This document shows positions 23,778 through 35,832 of a DNA stretch of 64,000 bases, piece after piece. The translations under genes were made by a program, and so were the position numbers. How positions within the stretch are numbered: position 1 is the first letter of the stretch; each line of letters begins with the position of its first letter. The stretch comes from Clitopilus passeckerianus (Eukaryota; Basidiomycota; Agaricomycetes; Agaricales; Entolomataceae). The DNA lies in contig CALYLX010000065.1 of NCBI GenBank assembly GCA_944990035.1, positions 62,001 through 126,000 on the forward strand. Reading direction: 5' to 3'. The notes beneath the pieces are model-generated. The model was not told where the DNA came from, searched no databases, and worked only from the letters and a program-made list of their open reading frames with translations.

Positions 23778-26175
23778 GATTGTCGGTTCGTTTGTACGCG
23801 TTTGATTTCTGTTGTCGTCGCATTTTCCAATGCCATCATCTACATAGCCTGTACCAGTTATCTCGCCTCAGCAGCGTCATTTCCGAAACCCGATTTTCTC
23901 GCCCATCCGCATCATTACGGGGACACCTAAGCTGGACGCTCCGGTATCATTACGGAACGTTCATTCGTTCAAGAAAATTAGTAGGCCATGACAAACGACC
24001 CATGTAATTCTAGTACAGACGTGCAGAATTCACAAAACACACAAGCGAACACCGACCTCCGACCTCGGACAACTATCACAAATTGTGCCATTCAATTTTC
24101 AGGCTGAAGTCCTATCGTCTTCTGCCATTTTGGCTCTGACCTTTGTTGGAAGATGAACCTTCGGCGAACTCTCCGCCATGTGTCAGGGTCCAGACCATGT
24201 TCAGTGTCAACATGCAATATTCGTTGTTTGTTCTCGCCCGAAGCTTGCTGTTTCTAGACCTCTGAACGTGTTAGCTGATCACCAGGCCATATCCAGCCTT
24301 TCAGCGGTAGCGCAATCTATCGTCAGGGTGGTTTCGACCTTCCTTGCAGCCTTTTCGCCTTCGGGCCTCAGGTCCCTAACACGAGGAAGGATCCCAACCC
24401 ATTGGGCATGAACTTCGGCTCCGTGGGGGATCGCACGTCTGCCCATTGGACGGCTGCGATCTGATTCAAGCTTCCTGGCATTACGAATTTTGGCAGGCAG
24501 TGAAATGTCAAACCACGAATTCGAGATACGTGTAATGTCATCGGCGCCCAGAGAGTGGAGAGTCGACAAGGAATAATCATTCCGGCGACGATTCAGCCAA
24601 TTCTGACCCCGCAATTCGATTGATTGCTTTGATTGCTTCGGACACTCGGAACGAGCACCTTGGTCATCCTACGGTGTCTTGAGATCCTCGGGTCTCTCTG
24701 TTCCACCTGATTCAATGGTAAAACGATAGAGGTTGATCTTGAGAGTGACCTATGCCTTGTTAGTAGATTAGTTGCTGCGGCATGTGGCCTGCAGCACGCG
24801 GTCGCGTAAAGACCCTGCAGCATCCACCCCGAGGCTCATCGTCAAGAGTGACGTCGCCTCGAGAAGATTACTGGATTATCGATTACACGCACGTATCCGT
24901 GTATAGCGCAGCCCATCCTGGGTAGTTGAGAGGCAGTCGGCCTGGGGTCTTTCAGGAGTCCGGAAGGTCCTTTACTTGCCACGATAACCTTCAGGCAAAT
25001 GCTAGCATCAGCGAAGTTGGGTATCCCTAGAAATCCTGGTGCCTCCGCTTGAAGGTAATGTTTGTCCGTAGTTAATGCAACCGATGCAACCGCGTTCAAT
25101 GGCGCCCCAGGCCGACGTCCCAGGCGGCAGATACCATAGTGAGGCAAGCGCTGGTCCTGGACGCTGCAAAAGCTCGAGAAGGGACCCTGTCCGCCAAGAT
25201 GCATCTTAGAAAGTCCCTGGACATCTATTAGAAGTATGAAGGGTCTGATAGGTAAGACCCGCTAAGGTCACTGAGCAGACGATCAGTGATAGGCAGTAGG
25301 CCGAGTCCTTCCAGTGACAACGCCACCTCATGTATTGCCGTATTTGGGCTCCCACCTCTCACCCTATCCACCAACATAACCTTACCAGTAGCAGATAATG
25401 ATCTTTGAGGGTCTGGAACCGTGAAAATATAGTGTTCGAAGTATCTCAAACACATAAACACCGAGTTAAGTCGTCCATATTACCATTTTGAATCATAAAA
25501 GCAGGCCATAATGCATCGGGCGCTCAACCAGTTAACTTCAAGCTGTCAGTTCATGATCGTCGGGACCGTCGTTTGACGGGAGCCCCTACTTGCCTTTGAA
25601 GGAAGCTGCCAGAAATCAGCTCCAACAACGGTCAGTCAGCTACAAGGGTAACACCGAACCAATTGCAGCTACTCGGATGTGAAATTCCATGGATGTTACT
25701 TTTGCACGACGAAGCAATTTTCTCCATCCGGAAAATGTTTGCCAGAGCTGCAAACACCAGCATTGCCATTGACTCTCTCAAAATTCCATGCGGTCTTTGT
25801 AACGCCAGGCGGAATTGAGAATCCTGCCGGCAACCCGACTCATTCACCAACTCTTCAATCGGCCTTCATTAAAAGTGTATTACTACCATGGGCCGGCGGT
25901 AGCTTCCTCATTTCCCGTTATTTGCCGCTGGTAAACCTTCCCTAAGCGGGGTGCCGATCGAGATGAATTCGGATCCCCTAGCGATCAACATGTCCATCTA
26001 TATCCCAGTTCAGTTTTGGATTCCCGGAATCTCGGCGAACTAGAAACGCACTACAATCTCTCTGGGGAAAATCTTCCTGGCTAACCGCGAAGCAGTGGCT
26101 ATAAAAGCGAAGTGGCCCGACAATGATTGGCCTCACAACGGCCCTCCCTTTTATTTCTCTTTTCTTCTCCGTACA
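23778..26175. other. Gene-poor 2.4-kb intergenic region
   Basis: No convincing coding sequence on either strand between ISY1 and the prenyltransferase. Frames such as 24842-25204 (reverse) lack protein-like pattern and conserved motifs. A degraded gene or transposon relic is possible but unrecognised. Confidence 0.4.
26100..26106 (+). promoter_or_regulatory. TATA box of the UbiA prenyltransferase
   Basis: A perfect TATAAAA lies 70 bp upstream of ATG 26176. Confidence 0.5.
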
Positions 26176-27613
26176 ATGGCCGACGCGAAGATTTCTGAGA
26201 CTACTGTCCTGATCAGCCATAGGGCTCCTGTCAAGGATGATCTCAAATTTCCTCTCAACGTCGTTCCCTCTTGTACAGTTCCGTATCTTGAGTTGATACG
26301 GTTGGAGAAAGTAAGTCCTCGTTCATATCTTGTGGCTTCTTCAAATGCTTACTGGTCTCGTCTCAGCCAACCGGTGTCGTACTCATGTTCTGGCCCTTCG
26401 GTACGTAAATTCCATGTAATCTCGGGTGGTAGCAGGCAATAACGCTAAATAATCCTTGTTTTCAATAGCTTGGGGTCTCACGATGGCCGCTTTTACCAAC
26501 GGAATGACTTTTCACGCTTATACGACCTATCTAATGAAGTTTATAATCGGAGCCTTCTTACTCAGAGGCTCTGCTTGCACGATTAATGACATTTTTGATC
26601 GCAAGATGGATGCTGGCGTCGGTAAGTCGGAAAGGCACCTTTACAGAACAACTATATTGACCCTTCCATGGCAGAACGGACCAGGAACCGTCCACTTCCA
26701 AGTGGTCGGATATCCGTTTTACGCGCTTCCATCTTCCTGATTGCTCAATATGCCTTGGGCATACTCTTTTACTGGCGAATGCTAGACGGTGTGGCGTACG
26801 TCGCTGATACTTCGTCTGGACCAAATGACTCATATAAGACTTTGATAGATTATATGTCGCGCTCTTTCAACTATTACCCTTGTAAGTTTCTCAAATACTG
26901 TGTTGCATCCAGAGCCTGACATGCAAATTTTAGGTTCGCAATTTATCCTCTACTCAAACGGATCACGTATTGGCCTCAAGCTTGGCTTGGATTCGCCATG
27001 AACTTCGGTTTCATTACTGCCTGGGTATCTGCTACAGGCTATCTAGATTTCAACCTGTTCATCGCTGCAATAGCAGGATGTTGGTGGTATGTCCCTTACT
27101 ATTCGATCCGGGTTTGAGCGGTTGACTGAATCACAACCCGGCTAGCTGGACGATGTTGTACGGTATGTTACCCTCTCGTTCAACTCTTCGCTTTCATTCT
27201 AAGGCCCCACCTAGATACGATTTATGCATGTCAGGACATGCAAGACGACGTAAAAATTGGCGTCCGGTCGACTGCTATTCTTTGGGGATCATGGCTCCGC
27301 CCGCTGCTGATGCTGTGTGGTTTCGGCTTCGTCCTCATGCTCGGACTTTCCGGGCTTCTAAACCATCAAGGCCCTGCATACTTTGCTATATCGGTCGGAG
27401 GAACGGCTGCCCACGTTGTGTGGCAGTTCATGACAGTTCATCTCGACATACCTGCCAGTTGTGGAAGTAAGCTCTTTCTATTTACATAGCCTCTCGTTTG
27501 AGATCCTGACCGAATTTCAAGGGAATTTCAAGCGTAACGGCCACCTGGGCTGGATCGTCTGGGGTGGGCTGTTTGTTGATTACCTCTTACATGCTGGTTA
27601 TGTCTCTTTGTAG
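26176..27613 (+). CDS. UbiA-family prenyltransferase (4-hydroxybenzoate polyprenyltransferase-like)
   Basis: Nine exons (26176-26310, 26367-26400, 26469-26621, 26675-26795, 26849-26881, 26934-27086, 27146-27162, 27215-27466, 27522-27613) keep frame and give 329 aa. The 33-bp exon 26849-26881 restores the membrane segment LYVALFQLLPLFAIYPLLKR. Both Mg/diphosphate motifs are present: NDIFDRKMDAGVERTRNRPL and DTIYACQDMQDD. About eight or nine membrane segments are expected. The family transfers a prenyl chain to an aromatic ring; COQ2 does this in ubiquinone synthesis. The N-terminus (MADAKISETTVLIS) lacks an obvious Arg-rich mitochondrial presequence, so a secondary-metabolism paralogue is a real alternative. 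Confidence 0.87.
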
Positions 27614-27746
27614 CTCTAATTTCTCACTATCTTCATCTGTATTTCTCTTTGAATGTATCATGATAGTATATGTGTACATTCGAATAATTCTACCCCTTTC
27701 TTTCCGCAGAAGGTCATAGCAATGTTAAAGAAGCGAAATGCAAAAA

Positions 27747-27818
27747 TGGACACTGTGGGATTTGAACCCACGACCTCACGCATGCGAAGCGTGCGCGCTA
27801 CCCCTGTGCCAAGTGCCC
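27747..27818 (-). tRNA. tRNA-Ala (anticodon CGC), copy 1
   Basis: A 72-nt reverse-strand gene without an intron. The acceptor GGGCACT pairs with AGTGTCC and contains the G3:U70 pair that marks alanine tRNAs; the discriminator is A. Anticodon stem CACGC/GCGTG encloses loop TTCGCAT (anticodon CGC, codon GCG). The T arm carries the B-box GGTTCAAATCC. A T5 run right after the 3' end is a Pol III terminator. The D stem has one A-C mismatch. Confidence 0.9.
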
Positions 27819-28088
27819 TTGCCTCTCGGTTTTGCGGTGCAAATCTGACCACACGAATGAACACCTGAAGGTTAGGGAAGAGGATACCCTTCTCCTTCGT
27901 GGGGGGGGGGTGAGCTCCCTGCGAAAAGGCGCACATATTGCGAAGGCAAAGAGCAAGTGAAGGACTCGCGCTGCTGGAGCCTTGCTTACGTCAGGAACGC
28001 GAACTTTGCGCGATCACGTGCTGTCCAATCAACGGTGGTTCGCCTAGCTCCCCGCTTGAACCAGGACTACCTGCAACGGAACAGCGAC

Positions 28089-31000
28089 ATGGACACTAGC
28101 GGGTTCAGCCAAGTCGGAAAATATGGAACAATATCCCTCATGAAACGTCAAGATCCCAATGTCGCTGTTACAGCTTTTGGGATCGATTCCGAGGAGGTTA
28201 CATTTGGACGGGATCCTAATTGCAGTGTCAGGCTATACTATCCGGATGTTAGCCTGATACACTGCAAGGTCCTTTTTGAGGAGCGGAAGGTATGTGGTAT
28301 AATTGCAAGCTCAATGAATAATCTCTCATGTGAATCACTAGGCTTTCCTCGTTGTTCTAGGCGCTGGTGGACTCATAGTCGATGGCTGCCAGGTTTACCC
28401 GAGTTCATCGCCAAACGAGGCTGCCTCTCCGGTGACCATACCACTCTCAAATAACTCAGAATTTGAGATAAAAGGGAAGAAATTCCGCTTTGCATATCCA
28501 CCCAAGGAATTAAGGGCCGCTCTCCTTGCTACCCCATCTCGTGAGTTTACCTCCAGTACATGGCAGTTCTGCAAAACTAATCAATATTTATACAGGACCT
28601 GATCGTCGTGCACCCCGTCTCTCTATGATCCAAAGTGCACAGGTCTTCTCACCGAAGCCTTCAAACGACCCACGCGAAAATCTTCGCATCTTGAAGAGCC
28701 CCCTAAAGAACACATTCAAGTCACCAGTCAAACGTGAATTCTCAACCCCATCACGAACTCGCATCTTTGCACCACCTTCAAGTCCTCTTAAGGCACTCGC
28801 TCAGGTTCAAGAAGCCGAAGATGAGGAAGACGAGGAAGACGACGATATTGTCCTCGTCGAAGGGAACCACCCTCGAGTGGTCGAGGAAGAAGCCGACCTT
28901 ATCATCCTTGAAGATGTTGTGCCTCAGGCACCTATATCTCGCGGAAGGTCCCAAACGCCAGTGGCTGCACCACAGCCTGTACAAGCTCCGCCTCCGCAAG
29001 AACAACAACAACAAGTGCCACAGACACCACGCAGGCGGAAAGCCTCTCTTCACCGTGCTGTTCTTATCAGAAGTGCACAGAGAGCAGTTTACCGGGCAGA
29101 AACCGAAGAAAGGGAACGCCAAGAAGAGGAGGAAGAAATGGAAGTACTGGAGTCTGTCGCTAGCCCAGTTGTGGGTGATAGCGATGAAGAGCCTGAAGCC
29201 GAAAACCCGGTGCCAGAACCAGAAACAGAGCCTTCTACTCCTACGTCCGACAGCGATCATGACACCGACTCTGATGAGGATGAAGACGAAGAAGAAAGAG
29301 CCACCCCGATACAGAAGCTCAATTGGAGGAAGAGCTTGGAGAACTTGTCGGAGAAGCTATGGCCATTCCGCAGTTCCAGTCCAGGAAAGGTATGTTTTCA
29401 CCGGTTGGACCAAAAATCGCTACCAACCAAATTATCTAAGGAGGATGATCCTAACGCCCAGAAATCGGACTCGGAAAGTGACAGCGAAGATGAAGACGAG
29501 CTTCATGAGCAAGACGAGGAGCAGCACGAGGAGGAGGAAGATGAAATAGTGGAAGAGCCAGCACCTCTTCCCCACATCCCCCCAGCTCAAACTCCCGCTA
29601 GGCGTCCTCTTGGCTCGTTCATGACGCCTCAAGTCAAACCTCGAACCGCGGTTTCAACTGGTTCATCAAACCCATTCTCTCGTCTCGGCATCGACGACGG
29701 CCAGTCGCGAAGGAGTGTGGAACCTCAACGATTCACCCCCAGACGACCTGATGCTGGGATAATCCCCAAGACGGAGCAGCTTTGGCGTGTTCGGGACCTA
29801 CTACATGCTCCTGAATCAGCTCTTCCACAGAGGACGCCATTTGCTCGTCCGACAGAGCAGCAGCAGCTTCCTCGTCAAGAGGGTATTGCATCGCCTTCTA
29901 GATCTACCAGGCGTGTCGTTGACGAAGCAGAACGCCAGGTAAGAATGCTTCTACTTCTGCAAATAAATTCGGTTGTTTACTCGATAATTGTAGGCTATTC
30001 GTGAAAGGAGACGAAGCGCCCTTCGTGAGCTCGACTCTCCATTTGGTGGAGCTGTCCCTGGTCTGGGACACACAATCCGTTCACCTATGAAGATCGCCGC
30101 CCCTTCTACTGCAACGTCGTCGTCGTCCTCCTCCTCGACGTCCGCCACCAGTGCTTCTCCGATGAAATCTCCGTCCAAACTATTCAGACTTGCCGATCTT
30201 TCTGTACAGAAGGAGGAACCTGCAGCAGAGCAGGAGCAAGACGAAAACGAAGATACCAGAAGTCTTCTGGACAAGATGATGGAGACCGTTGAGGGCATGA
30301 AGAGGAGACGAAGCATGGCTGGCACTACGCCTGCAAGGCCTCCTTCACAAGGACTGTTACCTCGCATGAGCCTTGGCTTTGACAGACGGCCGCTCAGCCC
30401 GAGCAAGGTTTCGGGGCCGACTGCTTCCCTCCACGAGGATGACGAAGATGAAGATGACAAGGAGAACCAAGCCACACCCATGGGAGTGGACGAGAATATG
30501 CCAGAATCTCCCATGATCTCCCAGCTGGTCGCCGAGAGGAACGCACCACGGTTCTCCCTTCTGCGTTCAAGCGTCCTCGCCGATATTCGACCCCAAGACG
30601 ATGATGACGAAGATGCTATGGATATTGATGAACCAGAACCAGTGCACGAGCAACTGGCAGAGCAGAACCATCATTCCGAAGAGGTAAGGGTTATAATACT
30701 TCATCACCGTTATCTGAGGTTAATTGTTTCCCACTAGTCGGACACTGAAATGCCACCGGCCTCAACATCCTTCGACCAGCTCTCGGAACCTGAACGGGAA
30801 GCAGAACGCGAAGCAGAAATTGCGAAGGAGCAAGAAATCCACGAGGCTCCCCCAGCGAAAGCAGCTTCAAGACGTGGTGCCCGCAAACAGCCACAGCCAG
30901 AAGAGTCAGCGGACGAAGCAGAACCCCTACCTGCCCCAACTCGTCGTGCTCGCAGGACGCCCACAGTTGAGCCTGAGGACCACCCAGCTCCTGTGGCTCC

Positions 31001-31862
31001 AAGACGAGGTCGCAGTCGCAGTGCCACTGTTGAGCCAGAAGAGCCTGCTGCAGCTATTGTCACCAAGGCTAAAGAACCTGCTAAGAGGGGCCGCAAGCCG
31101 ACCGTTGACAGGATCGAGGAGGCAGAGCCGGAAGCCGAAGCTGAAGAGGCTGCTGCTCCTGTGCCAGTGAAAGCTGGTGGGCGGAAGAAGGCTCCTGCAC
31201 CTGCTGCCATTGATGATGAAGAAGAAACTGCACCTTCTCCTGCACCCGTTCCCAAGAAAGGAAGGGTTGCTCGGCCAACTTCGAAGATTGCAACTTCCGC
31301 TGCTACTCGCCGAGCTGAGAAGGCGAAAGCTTCCGAGCCCGAAGAGGATGGAGACGATGAACTGGACATGATTGACGAGGCAGTTGTCGAGGCGAAACCT
31401 ACGCGAGGGAGGAAGAAAGTCGTCAAGGAGGACGTTGCCGAGCCAAAACCCACGACTAATCCTCCTCCGACAAGGATTGCCAGAGTCAAGTCTACCACCT
31501 CCCTCAAGCCACCCGCGGCAACAACAACGAGAACTGCCAGGCCAGCCGCAACTACCGCCAAATCCGCTACAACGGCAATCAAGACCCCAGCTGTAAGGGC
31601 ACGAACGACGAGAAAGACTCCTGCAACAGCACCTGCTGCTGTCCTGCAAAGTGGCGACAAGGAGAACACGCCTGACCCAGATGCATCGTCTGGTGCAGTC
31701 ACTGAAGAGCCAGTCAAGGTCAGGGTGTCGAAGACCACCAAGAAGGCTGCTTCGGGAACATCCATTCCAACGCGAAGAGCAGTCAAGAAGGAAGTGGAGG
31801 TGGAGCCTGCTGCAGCTAAAGGGAAGGTTATGAGGGCAACAAGGGCGAGGACGAAAGCATGA
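28089..31862 (+). CDS. Large acidic FHA-domain protein, probably nuclear
   Basis: Exons 28089-28289, 28342-28540, 28596-29938, 29994-30683 and 30738-31862 give 1185 aa, or 1168 if the in-frame 51-bp segment 29390-29440 (GTATGT..TAAG) is spliced. The FHA domain fills the N-terminal 110 residues (VTFGRDPNCSVRLYYPDVSLIHCKVLFEE) and would bind phospho-threonine peptides. The remainder is low-complexity: Ser/Pro-Thr-Pro sites, long Glu/Asp runs, TPIQKLNWRKSLENLSEKLWPF, and a C-terminal Ala/Pro/Lys-rich tail with many basic RRGR/KRGRKP motifs resembling AT-hooks. A chromatin or cell-cycle role (Ki-67-like layout) is inference; no orthologue was recognised. Confidence 0.8.
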
Positions 31863-32993
31863 AATTTGGAACATTTGGGGTTCAGAAAGTCACGACAGAA
31901 TGCCTAGTCACTCTCATCTTCACGACACCTCATTTAACGATTATACGATTGTAGAATACACATACTGGAATTTTATTTATTTCTGTCCCGAATATAGATT
32001 ATGGGATTTGAGGGATCAAGACTCGACCAAGGCTCGACCCAAATCCTGAGAGCGTGGTTGAGATTTCGGCTGTTCCCGCCTACACTTCGTTCTGACCTCC
32101 ATCATGGCACTCACCCTCAGTCCGTTTTGAAAGCCTCCTTCCTTTCTGCATGGAAGATAATCTACTATCAGTGTGTAGGTCGGCTGCTGTATCATTTGGG
32201 AGCGTGTTCTGATATCCGACTCGACTTCTAGAGCTGAAGAGGTTTTCACCATCAACGACCCTCGGATACTACTCAAGCCATATACTTCTCGGCCCTATGC
32301 TGCTTTTCCCAGAAACTCGGCACAGAACGACATGTGCATCTTCAAGACACGCCCCATTCGTCTTACAGTAGCAAAAAGGGCCAGGATCCCGGACGGTTTC
32401 ATGACGGAGTTGTTCTGATGGAACGGGTAGGAATGTATCAAGCTCCTCCGACATTGTTGTATTGACATCGTTCCCGTCAGGATTTCGGCCAGCTTTGCTT
32501 CGCAGTGGATTCCAATATTCCTGGGATTATCTTTCCTCAGTTGACTACAATCCGTGTAAAAGTCCAAATACAATCCGCCATGATATGCCAACAAAGATCA
32601 TGCTCGGCCTGTCTTCCCAAAGAAAGCCACACCAAATCGCTCGATTAAGGAATTTTGTCTGCTTGTTCGGCGGCCTTCCAAGCTGCCTGCCAATCTGCAG
32701 CTGTCAAAGTTCACGTACCGCGGTAAGCCTATCACCTTCTCTGTCAACCTTTCCGACATGGACTGACCTTCTATGAAGCTAGCCTTTAGGACTAAAAAAT
32801 CACATATGCTCCAATCCCCGAGTTCGTTCGGTTCAGCAAATGTATAAAGACCCTACTGCTCCGTTGAATTGAAGACCCTCTCGCGAATTCCTGGGAATTG
32901 GTTGTTTGAGGCTCCCAAAGACTGCCCGTCGTTTGTACTCGGTCGAAAGAAAGCTCCGGACCCCGTCGCTGCTAGCTATCCCCAAGAATTGAT
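31863..32993. other. Intergenic, 1.1 kb
   Basis: It separates the FHA gene from the secreted-protein gene. A reverse frame near 32580 reads AYHGGLYLDFYTDC, faintly like a GT32 motif, but no supporting exon was found. Confidence 0.4.
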
Positions 32994-33733
32994 ATGTTTC
33001 TCAGTCCATTCCTGGTTTTCCCTCTGCTTTCCGGTCTCTGTTCGGCCGCCTCTCTTGCTTCTCCCAAGAATGACGGCAACCTCGACCCACCATGTCCAGC
33101 CGGTTCCGCCGCCGGATTTGAGGTCGACACCTACAAGTTTGACCAGCCTCTAGAGAGCTTCTACGAGGTTGTTGGGTCGTTTTACAACGCTTCGTGGTAT
33201 GTGAGTATCGAAATTCCCTCCTTACCTTTCTTCCTTTATCGAGCTGGGCTCCGAATGGAAGCCTCAGGTAGACTTCCCCCCTTCTTCCCTCTTATTGACG
33301 CATACCAGAATGCTAACTATCTATGTTACGTATCTAGGGCACCGATGTTGTGGGCACCTCCGGACCCAACAACAAACCCGGCTCAAAACGGACCATAACC
33401 TACGGCTCCTCCTCCTTCAATGAGGTGCTCACGTACTACTCTTACTTCCCCACCTCCAAGGCCAACCAGAAGCAGTTCATTATCCAATACATGCTCGAGA
33501 AAGGTCCCGTCCAGCTTTCCTCTCCGCCTTCGCAATTCGACCACTACACCGAGACGCTATACTTCTCCAGCATCTGTGGCGGAAAAGCAACATATGTTTC
33601 GATGGAGGCGACGTATTGTGGAACACCGGAGAGGGATCTGTATGAGGTTTATGTCGATGTGCATGGGGATGCGGTGAAGGTGCTGAAGGAGAAGACCGGG
33701 GCGAGAGAGTTTGGTGGGAGCTGCCCTGTTTAG
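32994..33733 (+). CDS. Secreted protein, possibly SRPBCC/Bet v 1-like
   Basis: Two exons, 32994-33200 and 33338-33733, give 200 aa. The intron is long for this window (137 bp). A signal peptide (MFLSPFLVFPLLSGLCSA) is followed by a mature domain of about 180 residues: GFEVDTYKFDQPLESFYEVV, SKRTITYGSSSFNEVLTYY, FSSICGGKATYVSMEATYC, and a C-terminal helix DLYEVYVDVHGDAVKVLKEK. The order of strands with a long final helix suggests an SRPBCC-type ligand-binding fold; that is a pattern-based guess. Two or more Cys pairs fit an extracellular protein. It is the first of several secreted or small-protein genes between 33 and 38 kb. Confidence 0.75.
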
Positions 33734-34329
33734 GGCTGTTATACGTATTCAAGTAGACTCCATCCATCTCATGTCTTGTCGCCGCTACGTTGTATCACGT
33801 AGGCAAGTACGCAGGAAATCCAATCTCGCTTCACCGCAAGCCACATTCGCTCGGAGCATCTGAGAAGAATGCAAGCAACCTTAAGCTGAAACTCGGCATA
33901 ACTCATCTACAGTTGTCAGTGACACACCCTAGGAACAAACATCCAGTCGCCCAACGCCGGGGGTTATCCCTCAATCCAACCTCTAACGTCGGAAAGGTAC
34001 ACATTCCGACCTTAGAACCAGTTCCTGAACGCGAAATGTGCCTCACTGTGCGATGATACCTTGTTCTCTCTTCGTCTGACAGGTGACCTTTACGTTGGAG
34101 AACCATTCAAATGGTACCTTCAACCGCTCATGCTTATCGAACAATCTACCTCTCAGCTTCACCCAGGAACTGCCCTACACCCCCTGAGCCGCCGCACCCA
34201 GTAGAAAGTCACAAAAATACATATAACCACGACAATTCACGACCGGCCTCCCCCACTGATTCTCGATCCTTAATCAGATCCCCTCTACTCGAAGCTCTCC
34301 CCACTCGCCGACCAACTGAAACCAATCTA
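33734..34329. other. Intergenic, 0.6 kb
   Basis: It holds the promoter of the 58-aa gene. No other feature was seen. Confidence 0.4.
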
Positions 34330-34579
34330 ATGGGGTTCTTTGACACAATAGGCAACCTCTTCGGTGCGATATCTCGTCAAGTGCCAGGTCAAATAATTCC
34401 AAAGGTGATGGATGTAATTCCTGTACCAGGTTCGTTCTTTCAAGTTCACCATTTGGGTCGTTCAGATCGTAGTTCTGGGACTGATGCTGACAAGTTTGAT
34501 AGGATCAATATTGAAGCCAGCGCTATCTGGAACACAAGGAGCCCTGGCTGCTAGCAAGAATGCAGCGAATCCCAAATAA
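34330..34579 (+). CDS. Small 58-aa amphipathic protein
   Basis: Two exons, 34330-34429 and 34503-34579. The 73-bp GT-AG intron splits a glycine codon and restores the frame. The product starts MGFFDTIGNLFGAISRQVPG, continues with IIPKVMDVIPVPG, and ends with the Ala/Asn-rich tail GALAASKNAANPK. There is no signal peptide or clear membrane segment. The N-terminal Phe/Ile/Leu face could make a membrane-associated amphipathic helix. The gene is short, so it rests on codon continuity across the intron; no family is recognised. Confidence 0.5.
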
Positions 34580-34846
34580 TAGTGGGTCTGAGTCGAGATA
34601 GAACAAGGGGAAGAGGTGGAATGGATGTTGGTGATGAAAGCATTGAGCTTGAGTAGTGATTTTGCTTAGTCCGTTCGTTGGAGCAGGTATAATTATTCAT
34701 GGATATTAAAAATCTCGCCCTGCATTCGTAAGACGGATAGCCAAAACCATAGCATTATTTGGGCCTAGTGGCACCTCCTAAGCACATCTCAGGAGAGATC
34801 AACTATAACAATACATTTCTCTATCATGCTCCTCTGCCCCATTCCT

Positions 34847-35832
34847 TTAATCAAGATCCTCCAATTCCAAAGCTCGAGCCGCTAGGTAAGTAATGAGCGC
34901 ATCAGAAAGATCCCTCTTTTTCTTCTTGTCACTGAAGGGACGTTTAGCACCAACGAGCTTGCTAACCTCGCCAGAAACACTTGGCTTCTGGAGGTGGGGT
35001 GATTTTCCGGCGCTGGAACAGAGTTCAAGTTAGCGTGGCTAGCATCGAAGGAGTAAAGAGTGAGTCGCGTACCTGGGCACCTTGTGGCCAGCACCACCAG
35101 AGGCCGGTTTATGACTTGACGACTGCTCATGCTTTGGCTGAACAAGAGGTTTCCTATGTTGCATGGACTCGCCAACACGTTTGGTTTGGAGACCGTCGTT
35201 GACCTTCGAAACAAGGTCGGGAACGTGACCGGCGGCCTCTTTAGCCAGGCGGCTGAGAGGACCACGAGCGATGAGCTCGTACAGCTCGTCGTCACTGATA
35301 AGGTCGCGTTCGTACAGATCTTCGTAGAAATCGAGGTCCCTCTTCTTCTTGTCTCCGAAAGGACGTTTGGCGCCAACGAGTTTGCTAACTTCGCCAGAAA
35401 CACTGGGTTTTTGAATGTGAGGCGATTTCCCGGCGCTGAGAGAGAATCTGGGTTAGCCAGGCCGCACTCCAGAGACAAAATATGGTACCTGGGCACTTTA
35501 TGGCCAGCACCACCGGAGGTCGGCTTGTGACTTGACGACTGCTCGTGCTTTGGCTGAACGAAAGGTTTCCTATGTTGCATGGTCTCGCCAACTCGCTTGG
35601 TTTGAAGACCATCATTGACTTTGGAGACAAGGTCGGGAACGTGACCGGCGGCCTCCTTAGCAATGCGACTGAGAGGACCACGAGCAACGAGATCGTACAG
35701 CTCGTCATTGATGAGGTCGCGCTCATGATGGTGGAAGGAACCGCCAGGGCCATGAGTGGGACGAGCTACGACAGCACTCGTTGAGAGAGCAAGAGCGATA
35801 GCGACGGTGGATAGTTGTAGTTTTCCGACCAT
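34847..35832 (-). CDS. Secreted two-repeat precursor with dibasic sites (Kex2-type)
   Basis: Exons 35489-35832, 35073-35435 and 34847-35012 give 290 aa. A signal peptide (ending SAVVA/RP) precedes two units of about 110 residues (near 38-148 and 158-269). Each unit runs DELY(D/E)L, ARGPLSR(I/L)AKEAAGHVP, DLVSKVNDGLQTKR, VGE(T/S)MQHRKP, VQPKHEQSSSHKP, GGAGHKVPSAGKSPH, KPSVSGEVSKLVGAKR, then DKKKR. The KR and KKKR sites would let Kex2 release His/Lys/Ser-rich peptides of about 57 residues. Each unit contains one intron at the same codon (after HKVP), so the repeat arose by duplication of genomic DNA including the intron. The tail ends ALELEDLD. Function is unknown; a decayed relative lies at 43.7 kb. 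Confidence 0.83.

Noticed and set aside
27741..27868. Short forward peptide frame reading VGFEPTTSRMRS (also at 50348)
   Set aside because: It is the antisense translation of a tRNA-Ala gene, a well-known annotation artefact.
28734..29549. Forward 271-codon frame rich in Lys/Arg/Leu
   Set aside because: It overlaps the FHA gene in another frame and arises from its Glu/Ser codon bias.
29100..29560. Simple-sequence acidic run as a possible microsatellite
   Set aside because: It is coding Glu/Asp sequence of the FHA protein, with mixed codons rather than a pure repeat.
30734..31874. Long reverse-strand frames of 315-350 codons
   Set aside because: They are mirror frames of the low-complexity, GC-rich C-terminal exon of the FHA gene; composition is a shadow of the Glu/Ala/Lys-rich coding strand.
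32295..32594. Reverse frame with HGGLYLDFYTDC resembling a GT32 glycosyltransferase motif
   Set aside because: The match is short, no neighbouring exon supports it, and the rest of the frame is not family-like.
35129..35784. Forward frames reading MLWLNERFPMLHGLAN
   Set aside because: They are antisense to the repeat precursor; their internal similarity simply mirrors the two repeat units.
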